Assembly (NCBI GenBank): GCA_022842935.1
Contig: JALHOP010000001.1
Coordinates: 710,135 to 774,134 of the forward strand
DNA length: 64,000 nucleotides
Direction of reading: 5' to 3'
Source: Myxococcota bacterium
GTDB taxonomy: Bacteria; Myxococcota; XYA12-FULL-58-9; JALHOP01
In this document: positions 1 to 9,120 of the stretch, one piece after another
Numbering within the stretch: position 1 is the first letter of the stretch
Layout of the letters: each line of letters starts with the position of its first letter
Position numbers and translations under genes: made by a program
The notes under the pieces: model-generated
Seen by the model: the letters and a program-made list of their open reading frames with translations, nothing else
Told to the model about the DNA's origin: nothing
Databases searched by the model: none

Positions 1-1121
1 TGGGGACGAGCTTCAGTCCGCTGCAAGTGAGGGTCTACTTTGGGAACTCACCGGCGGGCCTATCTGCGCCAGTGACCATCGCGGTGCCCGGCACGACTGG
101 CGTGAGCGCGCTTGCGGTGGGTGATGTCGATGGCGACGGGCTGAACGAGGTTGTGGCTGCAACCGGCGCCGTCACGCGCGTTTACGACGTCACACGCGCG
201 GGGCTCGCGGCGCTTCCCACGTCGAATGCCGGCATCGCGTTCCGCAGCTTCGAGCTCGTCGATGTGGATACCGACGGCATCCTCGACATCGCTGGGTTTG
301 TGGCTCCTACGCCGCTCGAACGGACGTTCTACGTGCAGCCGGGCCTCGAGGCGGGCGGCCGGCCATCGGGGCGCTTCGGTCCTGTGACGCGCATCCTTGG
401 ACCGATCCCGGTGCCCCTGGGTGGTGTCGCGTGGGGTGACGCGAATCGCGATTCGCTGCCCGACCTGTTCGTCGGTGACGCCCAGACGGGTCTCGTGCTC
501 GCCTTCTACAATCGTCGCTACCACCCAACCCGCTCATGGAGCACAACCCTCGACGCCACGAGCCTACTGGGTACGCCGGTCGGTACCGACCGCTTCGGCG
601 ACCCCTGGTCGATCACCATCACGGCGCGGCGCACCTCGGACCGTCCCAGTGTTGTCACGACGAGCGGCGAGCGACGTACGGACTTCGCCGGGCGTTTGCG
701 CGCAAGTGGGCTTGGGGTTCCAGCGTCGGCGCGCGCGGCGTCGTTTGCCTGGCAGTTCGCGGGCGATTTCGCGGCCAGCTCGCGCACGACGGCGGGCGCG
801 CGTCGCGGCTACCTGCGCCAAACGCTGGCTGGCCGCGACGCGGTCGTCCGTCTGCCTCTGTACGATGGGGCGACGACCGATCCCACAAAGCTCCTCGTCT
901 ACGCTCGTCGGGTGGGTGACTACGAAAACGTCGATGGGGAGCTGCCTGTGACAGCGGACGGTCGAACCGTGTACAGGCCGCTCGAGACGTGGGTCGAAGT
1001 ACCGCGGGTCGACGATCTTGCGGCCGGGACGGGGCCACGTTTCGTCGTCGACGCCGCCGCTCGCGAGGTGCGCGTCGCGACCGACGCCCTCGGCGTCTTT
1101 CGTGTCTACGCTACTCCTTGA
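1..1121 (+). CDS. FG-GAP/VCBS repeat protein, C-terminal part (5' end outside window)
   Basis: The reading frame is open from the window edge, so the GTG at 27 is probably not the real start and the gene is truncated on the left. The first ~150 visible residues carry FG-GAP/VCBS-type calcium-binding loops (VGDVDGDGLNEVV, VDVDTDGILDIAG, GDANRDSLPDLFVGD), which form blades of an extracellular beta-propeller. The remaining ~210 residues match no family I recognise and end in VYATP. Probably a secreted or surface protein; the signal peptide would lie upstream. Its stop overlaps the convergent rpsA-like gene by 11 bp. Function unknown. Confidence 0.75.
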   Translation, partial: GTSFSPLQVRVYFGNSPAGLSAPVTIAVPGTTGVSALAVGDVDGDGLNEVVAATGAVTRVYDVTRAGLAALPTSNAGIAFRSFELVDVDTDGILDIAGFVAPTPLERTFYVQPGLEAGGRPSGRFGPVTRILGPIPVPLGGVAWGDANRDSLPDLFVGDAQTGLVLAFYNRRYHPTRSWSTTLDATSLLGTPVGTDRFGDPWSITITARRTSDRPSVVTTSGERRTDFAGRLRASGLGVPASARAASFAWQFAGDFAASSRTTAGARRGYLRQTLAGRDAVVRLPLYDGATTDPTKLLVYARRVGDYENVDGELPVTADGRTVYRPLETWVEVPRVDDLAAGTGPRFVVDAAAREVRVATDALGVFRVYATP

Positions 1122-2565
1122 GCGGGACGCCCTTGAGCTTGTCGGCAAGAGAGTTCTTGAAAGCGGTCTGCGGTTTCTCTGGTTCCGCGGGCGTCTGGGC
1201 CGTGAAAGCGGACAACGAGATACGGCGCGTGGGAGCGTCGATATCGAGGATACGGACCTCGAGTTGCTCTCCGACCTTCACGACCTCGCCAGGACGCTTG
1301 CCGCGCTCCTCGGCGAGCTCGGTGATGTGGCAAAGACCTTGGACCTCGGGCGCGAGCTCGACGAAAGCCCCGAAATCGGTGACCGATGTGACCTTTCCGG
1401 TGAGCTTGTCGCCGGGCTTGAACGTTCGCGTTGCCGCGACCCACGGGTCTTCGGAGAGCTGTTTGACGCCGAGCGAGATACGCTCATTGTCGACGCTGAC
1501 GTCGAGTAGTGCGACCTCGATGACGTCCCCGACCTTGTAGCGATCGGCCGGCTTTACGCGCTCGGTCCAGGCCATATCGGAGGCGTGCAGTAGTCCGTCG
1601 ATACCCACGTCATCCAGGGTGACGAAAGCACCGAACTCGGTGAGGCTGCGGACCGTGCCCTTCACGCGATCGTTCGGGCGATACTTCTCGCGCAGCGTCT
1701 TCCATGGGTTCGGGGTCAGCTGCCGTAGCCCCAAGGCCATGCGGCGCTCCGCCGGGTCGACCTCGAGCACCTGCGCCTCGATGGTCTGACCCTTTTGCAC
1801 GACCTCGCCGGGCTTGCGTACGCTTTTTCCCCAACGCATCTCGGAGACGTGCACGAGTCCTTCGACGTTGGGTTCGACCTCGACGAAGGCACCAAACTCC
1901 GTGAGACGCAGGACCTTCGCGTGAACACGTGAGCCGACCGGATACTTCTCGCTGATGCCGGCCCAGGGATCCGCGGAGAGCTGCTTAACGCTCAAGGCAA
2001 CGCGGCCTTTGGCGCGATCGATCTCGACGACCTTCGCCTTGACCACGGATCCGGCCTCGAATACTTGTGTGCCATGGCGGACATGGCCCCAGCTCATGTC
2101 TTCGTTGCGCAAGAGGGCATCGAGTCCGCCGATGTCGACGAAGGCTCCGTAACCCACGAAGCTAGCCACCGTCCCTTCGACGATGTCGCCCACATTCAGC
2201 GCCTTGAGCTGGGCATCACGTTGCGCGGCCCGCTCGACCTCCAGCAGAGCCCGTCGCGAGACGACGACAGCGCCGCGGCGGTTGTCGAGCTCCATGACCC
2301 GGAGCTTCAGCTTCTGCCCAACCAACGGTGCGAGATCGGCGGTGGGCCGCAAGGCCACCTGGCTCGCTGGCAGAAAAGCCCGCATGCCGACGTCGACCGA
2401 GAGACCGCCTTTCACCATGGCAACGACCTCGCCCTCGACCTCGCCACCGTTCGCCGCGGCCTGCGCGATGCGCTCCCAGGTGGCGAGCGCCTCCGCCATG
2501 CGCGGCGGCATTGGGTCGGCGTCCTCGGTGGTGGCTGCGGTGCTGGTGTTGTCGTCGGACATCAT
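1111..2565 (-). CDS. rpsA: 30S ribosomal protein S1-like protein, five S1 domains
   Basis: A 484-residue protein with five S1 RNA-binding OB-folds at about residues 42-104, 125-194, 209-283, 297-368 and 383-454. Each later repeat has the typical GxV..LTEFGAFVE core and an RRISL/RISLG end. Bacterial S1 usually has six domains in ~550-570 residues, so this is a five-domain form. S1 binds mRNA leaders on the 30S subunit and promotes initiation. The gene lies 4 bp downstream of the J-domain/zinc-ribbon gene and is probably co-transcribed with it. Two ATGs (2565 and 2562) follow a GAGG; either could be used. A second, truer rpsA could exist elsewhere in the genome, so the symbol is tentative. Confidence 0.85.
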   Translation of the reverse strand: MMSDDNTSTAATTEDADPMPPRMAEALATWERIAQAAANGGEVEGEVVAMVKGGLSVDVGMRAFLPASQVALRPTADLAPLVGQKLKLRVMELDNRRGAVVVSRRALLEVERAAQRDAQLKALNVGDIVEGTVASFVGYGAFVDIGGLDALLRNEDMSWGHVRHGTQVFEAGSVVKAKVVEIDRAKGRVALSVKQLSADPWAGISEKYPVGSRVHAKVLRLTEFGAFVEVEPNVEGLVHVSEMRWGKSVRKPGEVVQKGQTIEAQVLEVDPAERRMALGLRQLTPNPWKTLREKYRPNDRVKGTVRSLTEFGAFVTLDDVGIDGLLHASDMAWTERVKPADRYKVGDVIEVALLDVSVDNERISLGVKQLSEDPWVAATRTFKPGDKLTGKVTSVTDFGAFVELAPEVQGLCHITELAEERGKRPGEVVKVGEQLEVRILDIDAPTRRISLSAFTAQTPAEPEKPQTAFKNSLADKLKGVPLKE

Positions 2566-2569
2566 GGCC

Positions 2570-4420
2570 TCACTTGAATCGATTGCGAATGCGGTGGCGG
2601 ATGAGCTCGAGAGCGTCCCGCTCGCGCAACGTGGTGTCTTCGAAGCGAACCACGAAGCCGCGCTCGTCGAGCTCGGCCAGGCGTGTCCGTTCCGGGACTT
2701 TGCGGTCGCCCTGATACAACGCCACCTGGCCGCGCGTCACCTCGATCTGATGCCGCTCGAAGGTGTCCTCGAAAAAGCGCTTCTTGAGCTCCCCGACGGT
2801 CATCTTCTCAACCTGGACAGGGAGCAGCTGCATGGCTACCGAAAGGTGGGCGAGACTGAACGACCACTCACTCACGAGCTCGTAGTCGAGGTAGGTCGGG
2901 TTCAGGACCGCTTGGACGTCTTTCCCCTTGGGCATCCAGTAGCTCGACAGGGTGGAGCCACAGCGCGGACACACCGAGGCGCGCAGGTCGTCCAGGCCGC
3001 GCGTCTTATAGAGGGGGACGGCATAGACCTCTCGCTTGCAAGCAGCGCACGCAGTGTAGTCTCCGAGCACCGTGAGGACGTTCGCCATTTCGCGGCGCAC
3101 CTTGGCACGCTGGAGAGCGACAGCGACGGCGGTACGGCCCTCCGGGTCGACGAAACGTAGGCCGGCGTAGGCGACGCGATCTGTCGCACTCTTGACGCCG
3201 AACTGAACGAACGTATCGAGCTCGACCAGTGCCTCTTCGAAGGTACGCGAGGGGGTGTTTTCGGAGGCGACTTCTTCCTCGAGATAAGCGACGCGCTGCG
3301 CAATGTGCTCGTAGGAAGCGAGCCCCGCGAGCGGAAAGGGCGATTGATCGGCGGCGTAGGTCATCAGCACGAGACGCAGGAGGGTTGGCTCGACGTCCGC
3401 CATTTCCTCGATACGATCGGCTTTTTCGCGAGCGCTCTTCGAGACGCGCGCCGTGGCGAGCTCGTCGAGCCCGAGGCGCACCAGGCTCTTGTCCGCGTAC
3501 GGATCGAAGAGCCGCGCGATGGCAGCGCCACCCTTGGGTGCGACCTCCTGGCCAGCTCCATCGCGGTTGTAGGACGACACGTAACGCTCCAAGCGCTGGG
3601 CGGCATCGCTGATGTCGCCATAGGCGCGCTGAACCCGCGATTCTAGCTCGACACGCAGCTCTTCGACCAGGTCACGTCCAACGGCGGCCGCTTGCTCGAC
3701 ATTACGGAAGAGCTGGCAGGTCACGCTGTTCTCGAGAGCCATACGCTCGTCTTCGAGGTTTGCGAGCACGGTGGTGAACCAGTTGAGACGGTTTTCGAGC
3801 AGGGCAATCTGCTGCTCGATAGGCAGGTCGTCATCGTCGAGCTCGCCACCTTTGGTTTGCTCCTCGAGCGCGGCGAGGCGCTCGAGGTCACGCGTGCGGT
3901 AGAGGTTGTTAATGCGCGCCATCATGTGACCCGACTGCAGGCGCTCTTCTTCGGTGCGGGCGAGATCGGGATGGAAGCGTCGAGCCAGTCGCCGGTAAAT
4001 GCCCTTGAGCTCGCTTTCGCGTGACGCCGTCGTGCTCTCGGCGAGCGTGTCCGTGTCGACCAGGACCTCGGCGCGCAATGGCTCTTTCTTTTTCGCGGCC
4101 TCAGACTGCTTGACGTCACGCGCGCGCCTCGCATCGACGCGCGCCCCCTCGCGGACGACGTCTTTTCCTGGGCGTCGCGTGAGGAGGTTCGCCCAGCCGT
4201 CGAGGACGCGCACGTAGCTCGCGATGCGCTTCATTAATGCGTGCTCGGAAGCGAGCCGATTGCGATAGGCGACCTCGAAGCTGCCCAGCTGCTCGCGTAA
4301 CGTCTCAATCGCGAGGTCGAGCTCTCCGATGGCATCGCGGCGCTCCTCGAGGCGTCGCACGAGCTCGCGCAGGCGTTCCCGGTCGGGTCCGCCACCTAAG
4401 ATGAGTGCGCTTCGTTTCAC
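2570..4420 (-). CDS. J-domain-like protein with C-terminal zinc ribbon (616 aa)
   Basis: Residues 1-115 are charged and helical (predicted coiled coil). Residues ~136-185 look like the core of a J domain: ELKGIYRRLARRFHPDLA, with the HPD tripeptide at 150-152 that normally stimulates Hsp70 ATPase. A long helical middle follows. Cysteines C458/C461 and C484/C487 form a CxxC-x22-CxxC zinc ribbon, and a ~120-residue alpha/beta tail ends the protein. The J domain is internal rather than N-terminal, so this is not DnaJ itself. It is the upstream partner of the S1 gene (4-bp gap), which suggests a role in translation or in a ribosome-associated chaperone function; that link is inference. Confidence 0.7.
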   Translation of the reverse strand: MKRSALILGGGPDRERLRELVRRLEERRDAIGELDLAIETLREQLGSFEVAYRNRLASEHALMKRIASYVRVLDGWANLLTRRPGKDVVREGARVDARRARDVKQSEAAKKKEPLRAEVLVDTDTLAESTTASRESELKGIYRRLARRFHPDLARTEEERLQSGHMMARINNLYRTRDLERLAALEEQTKGGELDDDDLPIEQQIALLENRLNWFTTVLANLEDERMALENSVTCQLFRNVEQAAAVGRDLVEELRVELESRVQRAYGDISDAAQRLERYVSSYNRDGAGQEVAPKGGAAIARLFDPYADKSLVRLGLDELATARVSKSAREKADRIEEMADVEPTLLRLVLMTYAADQSPFPLAGLASYEHIAQRVAYLEEEVASENTPSRTFEEALVELDTFVQFGVKSATDRVAYAGLRFVDPEGRTAVAVALQRAKVRREMANVLTVLGDYTACAACKREVYAVPLYKTRGLDDLRASVCPRCGSTLSSYWMPKGKDVQAVLNPTYLDYELVSEWSFSLAHLSVAMQLLPVQVEKMTVGELKKRFFEDTFERHQIEVTRGQVALYQGDRKVPERTRLAELDERGFVVRFEDTTLRERDALELIRHRIRNRFK

Positions 4421-4544
4421 GTGGGCTCATCCACTGACGCGGGGCACGGCGATCGTCAAGGCGACAATGACCAGTGCTGGGAGCGACTCTTCGCTGCCTG
4501 TGTCGGCTCGCGTTGTTGCTGGTCGGCGGCGCGCCGTCGTTGCG

Positions 4545-5690
4545 TCAGAACCAGACACGAACACCAGCGGTTGGGCCAGCGAGCACAGTGTCCCCGATTT
4601 GCAGGCGCTCACCGCCGATCGTGATCTCGACCGCGCTCACGACCACGCCGACCGAGCCGCGCAGCTCGGTGACGAAGGCGCTTCCAACCGTGCCCATGCT
4701 TGCGCTGCCCGCCAAGATGAACGGCCGGAGCGGGAAAGCTTCGACGCCGTAGCTCAAGTCCCAGCCCATAAAGGCGGCGTCGGGTGTCGTCATCAGCCGC
4801 GGACCCACGCCGAGCCGGAACTGGACGGCCTGGCTTTGCGCGAAGCGAATCGCGGCGTGCACGGTGCTTACGGTCATCCAATCGACGTCGCGATCGAGCT
4901 CGATGCGGTCGGCCGCTCCCAGCACCTCACGGTAGATCGCGACCTCGGCGTCGAGCTCGAGGCGCGACGGTGTGAACAAGCGAAAACGTGGGCGTAGGCG
5001 CAGGGTATCGGCGTCGATGCGGGCCCCGTCGAGCGAGACTTGCGCTGCCCACGATTGACCCCCGCTCGCCCAGTCGTCGATTGGTTGGGACGCTGGTAGT
5101 ACCGCTTCCTGGACCGCCGGCGCGTCAGTGTCCGGGATAGCGTATTGGTCATCGCCATACGAAGGGTCCGCCAGCTCTTGTTGGTAGACCGCTTCGCCAG
5201 GCATCCACGAACGCTCGTCGGGTGGCCCCCGGCTGACATCGTAGGCCTCGGCGTCGATCAGCACGAGGCTCTGCTCTTCAGCGAGCAGCTTGTAGCTGCG
5301 CACGATACCCTTGGCGCGGCGCGCATAGGGTTTGGGCTCGTAAACGAAGGGGAGGGCGCCACGTGATTCGAGAAGCAGCTGCGGGACGATGACCGGGAAC
5401 CGCAACATGTTCCAAACCAGAGCCCCATAGAGGGTGTCTGCGCCGTCGCTTGATGCATGGCTGGTGTCCGGTGGCCGGCCACTGGGGGGAGGGTTCGCGG
5501 AGCGATTGTTGTTGCTCTTGCCACCACGCGCTGCATCAGCCGCGTTGCGCAGCTTCCCCGCCCGAGCGGGCGTCGCAAGAACCAACGAAACTGCCAACAG
5601 GGTTATCGCAACTGACGCGGCACGAGCAGCCTGACGCACAGCGCCGGCGGCACCCGTGAACGACAGCGAAGCGTGGTGCCAAAAGCGCAT
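4545..5690 (-). CDS. Exported protein with beta-barrel-like C-terminus
   Basis: 381 residues. The N-terminus has a basic stretch followed by a hydrophobic core (VAITLLAVSLVLATPARAG), a Sec signal peptide with probable cleavage after ARA near residue 44. An N/S/P-rich linker follows. The C-terminal ~170 residues alternate polar and hydrophobic residues and end in an aromatic residue (GVRVWF), as outer-membrane barrels do. No catalytic motif is visible. Probably an outer-membrane or periplasmic protein specific to the lineage; no family recognised. It lies upstream of the J-domain/S1 pair on the same strand with a 124-bp gap. Confidence 0.6.
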   Translation of the reverse strand: MRFWHHASLSFTGAAGAVRQAARAASVAITLLAVSLVLATPARAGKLRNAADAARGGKSNNNRSANPPPSGRPPDTSHASSDGADTLYGALVWNMLRFPVIVPQLLLESRGALPFVYEPKPYARRAKGIVRSYKLLAEEQSLVLIDAEAYDVSRGPPDERSWMPGEAVYQQELADPSYGDDQYAIPDTDAPAVQEAVLPASQPIDDWASGGQSWAAQVSLDGARIDADTLRLRPRFRLFTPSRLELDAEVAIYREVLGAADRIELDRDVDWMTVSTVHAAIRFAQSQAVQFRLGVGPRLMTTPDAAFMGWDLSYGVEAFPLRPFILAGSASMGTVGSAFVTELRGSVGVVVSAVEITIGGERLQIGDTVLAGPTAGVRVWF

Positions 5691-5749
5691 TGGGCTTCCG
5701 ACGTGAGGGCTTCTCGTCGGACGTACCCTTCGCGGCGCCTATTCAAACC

Positions 5750-7384
5750 TCAGGCTCTAGAGGCCTTCTCGTAGTACTGCTGGCGGTAGTCACCGATCAT
5801 GCGCGCGGCTGTGAAGTCGGCGCCGGTGACGATGGCTTGCTTCATCACCTGCGCCCATTGCTCGCGGCGCTCATAGTACATCGGGATGATCTTCTCTTCG
5901 AGCACGCTGTAGAGCGACTCGGCGTCCGCTGCGTCGTCTGGGTTGTTGGCATCGCCGATGAGCCAGCCGTTTTCGCCATCGCGGGCTGCTTCTGCCCACC
6001 ATCCGTCCGCGATAGAGGCCGACGGGATCCCGTTGAGCGCCGACTTCATGCCGCTCGTGCCCGATGCTTCGTAAGGCCGCAATGGCGTATTGAGCCAGAC
6101 GTCGACGCCACTGGTGATGAGGGCTCCGGTCCACATCGTGTAGTTCACGAGATATCCCACGCGCACCTTGCCGCCGAGGTTGTGACCTGCCTGCACGACC
6201 GCTTGGATGATGCGGTGGCCGGCTTCGTCGCGCGGATGCGCCTTGCCCGCGAACAAGAACTGCACGCGGCCGCCAGCCAGGCGAGTCAGACGATCGATGT
6301 CACGGAACAACAACGTTGCGCGCTTGTATGCGGCAGCGCGGCGGGCAAAACCGATGGTGAGGATCGAATCGGCGAACCCCAGGTTGTTGTGGGAGTTGGC
6401 ATAGGTGAGGAGCTGTCGCTTGCGCTTCTTGTGCGCGTGCAGAAGCCCTTCGGTGGACAATTCTCCCGCTTGTTTCAGGACGCGCGGATCTCCGCGCCAG
6501 CCCGGCAACTCCTTGTCGAAGAGCTCAGCCATGGGCTCGGCGACCCATGTCAGGTGGTGAACGCCATTGGTGACGTGGCCGACCTCGCGGTTCGGGAACA
6601 TCTCGCGCGTCACTTCGCCATGCAGCTTCGAGACGCCATTGGCCGAGCCGCACATCGCGAGCGCGAGCTCCGACATGCGCAGCGCGTCGTGACCCGCGAA
6701 GTCGCGGATGTTCTTCGGCAGCGTATCGCCGAGAACGCGCTCCGCCATCTCGTACATGAAGACGTCATGACCGGCCGGAACCGGGGTGTGCGTCGTGAAG
6801 TGGCTGACATGGCGGACATGGTCGAGATTGACCCCGGCCATGTGCATGGCGAGCGGCGCGAAGGCGGTGTGGCCTTCGTTCAAGTGCAGTCGCTCGATTT
6901 GCGGATGAACGAGCTTCACTGCCTTGTAGCCGCCGAAGCCGAGCACGGCCTCCTGGAGCAAGCGCAGCTCCTGATCACCACCATAGAGGCGATGCGTGAT
7001 GCTGCGATCTTCGGGTGCGTTGTCTGGGCAGTCCGTGTCGAGCAGCAGGACCGGCACCTTCTTGCCGGTAAAGCCCGTGATCTCGGTGGTCCAGATGTCG
7101 ACGTTGACGCGGCGATTGTAGAGGCGAATGTCGACGCGCTGCGGCAGACGTTTCAGGAGCGGCGAGGGCATGAACGCCGGGTAGGACTCGGTTTGCCAGC
7201 CGTCGTGGCCCAAGTGCTGCCGAAAGTAGCCTTCGCGATAGAGCAGAGTGACGCCGACCAAGGGCAAACCAGCGTCCGCGGCGGCCTTCAAGTGGTCGCC
7301 AGCAAGGACGCCGAGACCGCCGCTGTAGGTTGGGACGTCGGTCGAAAAGCCAATCTCGGCGCTGAAATACGCAGTGGACTGCAT
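5750..7384 (-). CDS. glgP: Alpha-glucan (glycogen/maltodextrin) phosphorylase, short form
   Basis: 544 residues of the alpha-glucan phosphorylase family, which releases glucose-1-phosphate from alpha-1,4-glucan using PLP. The start MQSTAYFSAEIG and the GGLGVLAGDH segment (residues 22-31) are typical of the short bacterial/archaeal form, which lacks the N-terminal regulatory region of E. coli GlgP. The PLP site is EASGTSGMK at 439-447, with K447 as the expected Schiff-base lysine. HLNEGHTAF (167-175) lies in the catalytic cleft. It stands alone with no other glycogen gene adjacent. A long frame on the opposite strand is a high-GC shadow. Confidence 0.92.
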   Translation of the reverse strand: MQSTAYFSAEIGFSTDVPTYSGGLGVLAGDHLKAAADAGLPLVGVTLLYREGYFRQHLGHDGWQTESYPAFMPSPLLKRLPQRVDIRLYNRRVNVDIWTTEITGFTGKKVPVLLLDTDCPDNAPEDRSITHRLYGGDQELRLLQEAVLGFGGYKAVKLVHPQIERLHLNEGHTAFAPLAMHMAGVNLDHVRHVSHFTTHTPVPAGHDVFMYEMAERVLGDTLPKNIRDFAGHDALRMSELALAMCGSANGVSKLHGEVTREMFPNREVGHVTNGVHHLTWVAEPMAELFDKELPGWRGDPRVLKQAGELSTEGLLHAHKKRKRQLLTYANSHNNLGFADSILTIGFARRAAAYKRATLLFRDIDRLTRLAGGRVQFLFAGKAHPRDEAGHRIIQAVVQAGHNLGGKVRVGYLVNYTMWTGALITSGVDVWLNTPLRPYEASGTSGMKSALNGIPSASIADGWWAEAARDGENGWLIGDANNPDDAADAESLYSVLEEKIIPMYYERREQWAQVMKQAIVTGADFTAARMIGDYRQQYYEKASRA

Positions 7385-7514
7385 GGTGAAGCGATTCCCC
7401 CGTTGGTGAGGGCAAGAACACGATAGTCGCCTCGCAAGTCAAGTCCGGCACCTGCTCGACCGAGTCCCCGTTCAGGTTTTGCGCCGGGCCGAATAACGGC
7501 TATGGTTTCCGGGC

Positions 7515-8072
7515 ATGTCCATCGAGGTTGAGCTCGGGGCGCCGGCGTTCCTCATCGCCGTCCCCCAACTGGGCGATCCCAATTTCTCCCGTGGGGTCGT
7601 CTTCGTCATCGAGCACGGTGACCAGGGCTCGATGGGCCTTGTCATCAACCGCCCGGGAAACCTCGACCTCAAGTCGTTTGCCTCGACCCAGAACATGCAA
7701 TTTCGTGGCGACGGTAGCTCGCTCGTTCTTCAAGGCGGACCAGTCCAGACGGACCGCGCCTTCATCCTGCACTGCTCTGACCACCGGGGACCCGAGACCG
7801 AAGACATCATGGGGCAAACCCGTCTGTCGTATTCGCTCGAGTCTTTGAAGCTCATCGTCGACCAGCCGCCGCCCAAGCTTCGCATCTTCCTGGGCTATGC
7901 CGGTTGGGGGCCCGGTCAGCTCGCCAAGGAAATCACGGCGGGGGCCTGGTTGCTTGGACAGGCCACTGAGAACCTGGTCTTCGAAACGCCGCTCGACCGC
8001 ATCTGGGAGACTGCGCTGCGCCACATGGGAATCGATCCTGCGTTGCTCATGCACAGCGGAGCCGTCCACTAG
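7515..8072 (+). CDS. algH: YqgE/AlgH family protein (UPF0301)
   Basis: 185 residues matching the YqgE/AlgH family along the whole length: the start AFLIAVPQLGDPNFSRGVVF, then GSMGLVINRP, the GGPVQTDRAF segment, and the late GYAGWGPGQLAKEI motif. All are hallmark conserved blocks. The family is linked to alginate regulation in Pseudomonas, but its biochemical role is unsettled. It is transcribed divergently from glgP with a 130-bp intergenic gap. Confidence 0.93.
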   Translation: MSIEVELGAPAFLIAVPQLGDPNFSRGVVFVIEHGDQGSMGLVINRPGNLDLKSFASTQNMQFRGDGSSLVLQGGPVQTDRAFILHCSDHRGPETEDIMGQTRLSYSLESLKLIVDQPPPKLRIFLGYAGWGPGQLAKEITAGAWLLGQATENLVFETPLDRIWETALRHMGIDPALLMHSGAVH

Positions 8073-8136
8073 ACTCTTTTGGCGCCCTTCGCTCGCCGTT
8101 TGGCCTGTCCTCGGCGCTCGGGATTCGTCCCTTGCT

Positions 8137-8155
8137 GAGGCCGCCAAGAGGCCTC
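8137..8155. terminator. Small GC-rich hairpin between convergent genes
   Basis: GAGGCC (8137-8142) pairs with GGCCTC (8150-8155) around a 7-nt loop, between the convergent algH and PDZ-lipoprotein stops. There is no T-run, so it is at best a weak bidirectional terminator. Confidence 0.3.
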
Positions 8156-8200
8156 CCAATGGGATGTGTGGTGCGGGAGCCCTTCCGCTATGGCAGGGGT

Positions 8201-8599
8201 TTAGTTTGCCGCCCTGTAGTCGCTTGTTTCGCTCTTCACCATTGGGCGTCGCGGGACGACGACCACGAGCTTCTGCTCGCGGCGAGCGATGGTGAGGCGA
8301 ACCTGGCTACCGGGCTCGCCACGCATGAGCATGACTGCGTTGCCGAGCGATAGGTCTTGGGTCGACCGGTCGTCGATGGCGAGCAGCTTGTCGCCAGGCT
8401 CGACACCGACCGATTCGGCGCTGCCACCTGCCAGAGTCCTCACCACGACCGGGAGGCGCTCTTCGATGGTCAGCTCGATGCCCACCCCAACGTATTGCTC
8501 GGGGTAGCTTTGAATGACCTCGGTCTTGCCGCAGGCCAAGAGGCCGGCGAGCGCCACCAACATTAGCCCAAGCATAGGGCCATGGCCTCGTCGGCACAT
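8201..8599 (-). CDS. Small PDZ-domain lipoprotein
   Basis: 132 residues from the ATG at 8599, which gives a good lipoprotein signal: RR, a hydrophobic core, then the lipobox LLAC. Alternative starts are 8575 and 8635. After the lipidated cysteine, almost the whole mature protein is one PDZ domain (VGVGIELTIEERLPVVVRTL... AESVGVEPGDKLLAIDDRS... RGEPGSQVRLTIARR). It has no protease domain, so it is probably a periplasmic peptide-binding or scaffold lipoprotein. The stop of coaD lies 41 bp upstream; it probably forms an operon with coaD and rsmD. Confidence 0.75.
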   Translation of the reverse strand: MCRRGHGPMLGLMLVALAGLLACGKTEVIQSYPEQYVGVGIELTIEERLPVVVRTLAGGSAESVGVEPGDKLLAIDDRSTQDLSLGNAVMLMRGEPGSQVRLTIARREQKLVVVVPRRPMVKSETSDYRAAN

Positions 8600-8640
8600 T
8601 CCCAAAAGCGTAGCCGAGCAGCCGGTTTCGCGCACGCCGC

Positions 8641-9120
8641 TTAGCGTCGAAAGCGCTCTTTGAGCCCCTTCTCGACGCTCTCGGGCACGAGGCCCGCGAG
8701 ATTGCCGCCAAACTGAGCGATTTCGCGGATTAGGCTACTCGACACGTAAAAGTGTTCCTCGCCGGTCATCATGTAGACAGTCTCGATCTGTGGGGCGAGA
8801 CGCCGGTTCATGTGGGCAAGCTGGAACTCGAACTCGAAGTCCGAAAGCGCCCTTAGACCACGCATGACGGCGGTGACCTGGCGCTTCTGGGCGTAGTCGA
8901 CGAGCAGCCCCTCGAACGTGGTGACTTCGACGCGCGGCTCGTCGCCGATGGCGGCCCGCAGCATCGCCATGCGTTCCTCGGGCGTGAACAGCGGCGTCTT
9001 GCGGGCGTTGTGAGCGACCGCGACGATCATGCGCTCGAAGATACTCAGGCCGCGATGGATAAGGTTGATATGACCGTTCGTCACCGGATCGAACGAACCT
9101 GGATAAAGCACCGTCTTCAT
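8641..9120 (-). CDS. coaD: Phosphopantetheine adenylyltransferase
   Basis: 159 residues, the normal CoaD length. It has the nucleotidyltransferase signature YPGSFDPVTNGH at residues 6-17 (TNGH = HxGH-type motif) and the C-terminal SSSLIREIA motif. It transfers AMP from ATP to 4'-phosphopantetheine, the penultimate step of coenzyme A synthesis. Its ATG overlaps the rsmD stop by 4 nt (ATGA), which implies translational coupling; the rsmD-coaD pair is common in bacteria. Confidence 0.96.
   Translation of the reverse strand: MKTVLYPGSFDPVTNGHINLIHRGLSIFERMIVAVAHNARKTPLFTPEERMAMLRAAIGDEPRVEVTTFEGLLVDYAQKRQVTAVMRGLRALSDFEFEFQLAHMNRRLAPQIETVYMMTGEEHFYVSSSLIREIAQFGGNLAGLVPESVEKGLKERFRR

Noticed and set aside
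5690..7426. Long plus-strand frame opposite the glucan phosphorylase gene
   Set aside because: High-GC shadow: the opposite strand encodes a complete, recognisable phosphorylase with PLP lysine.
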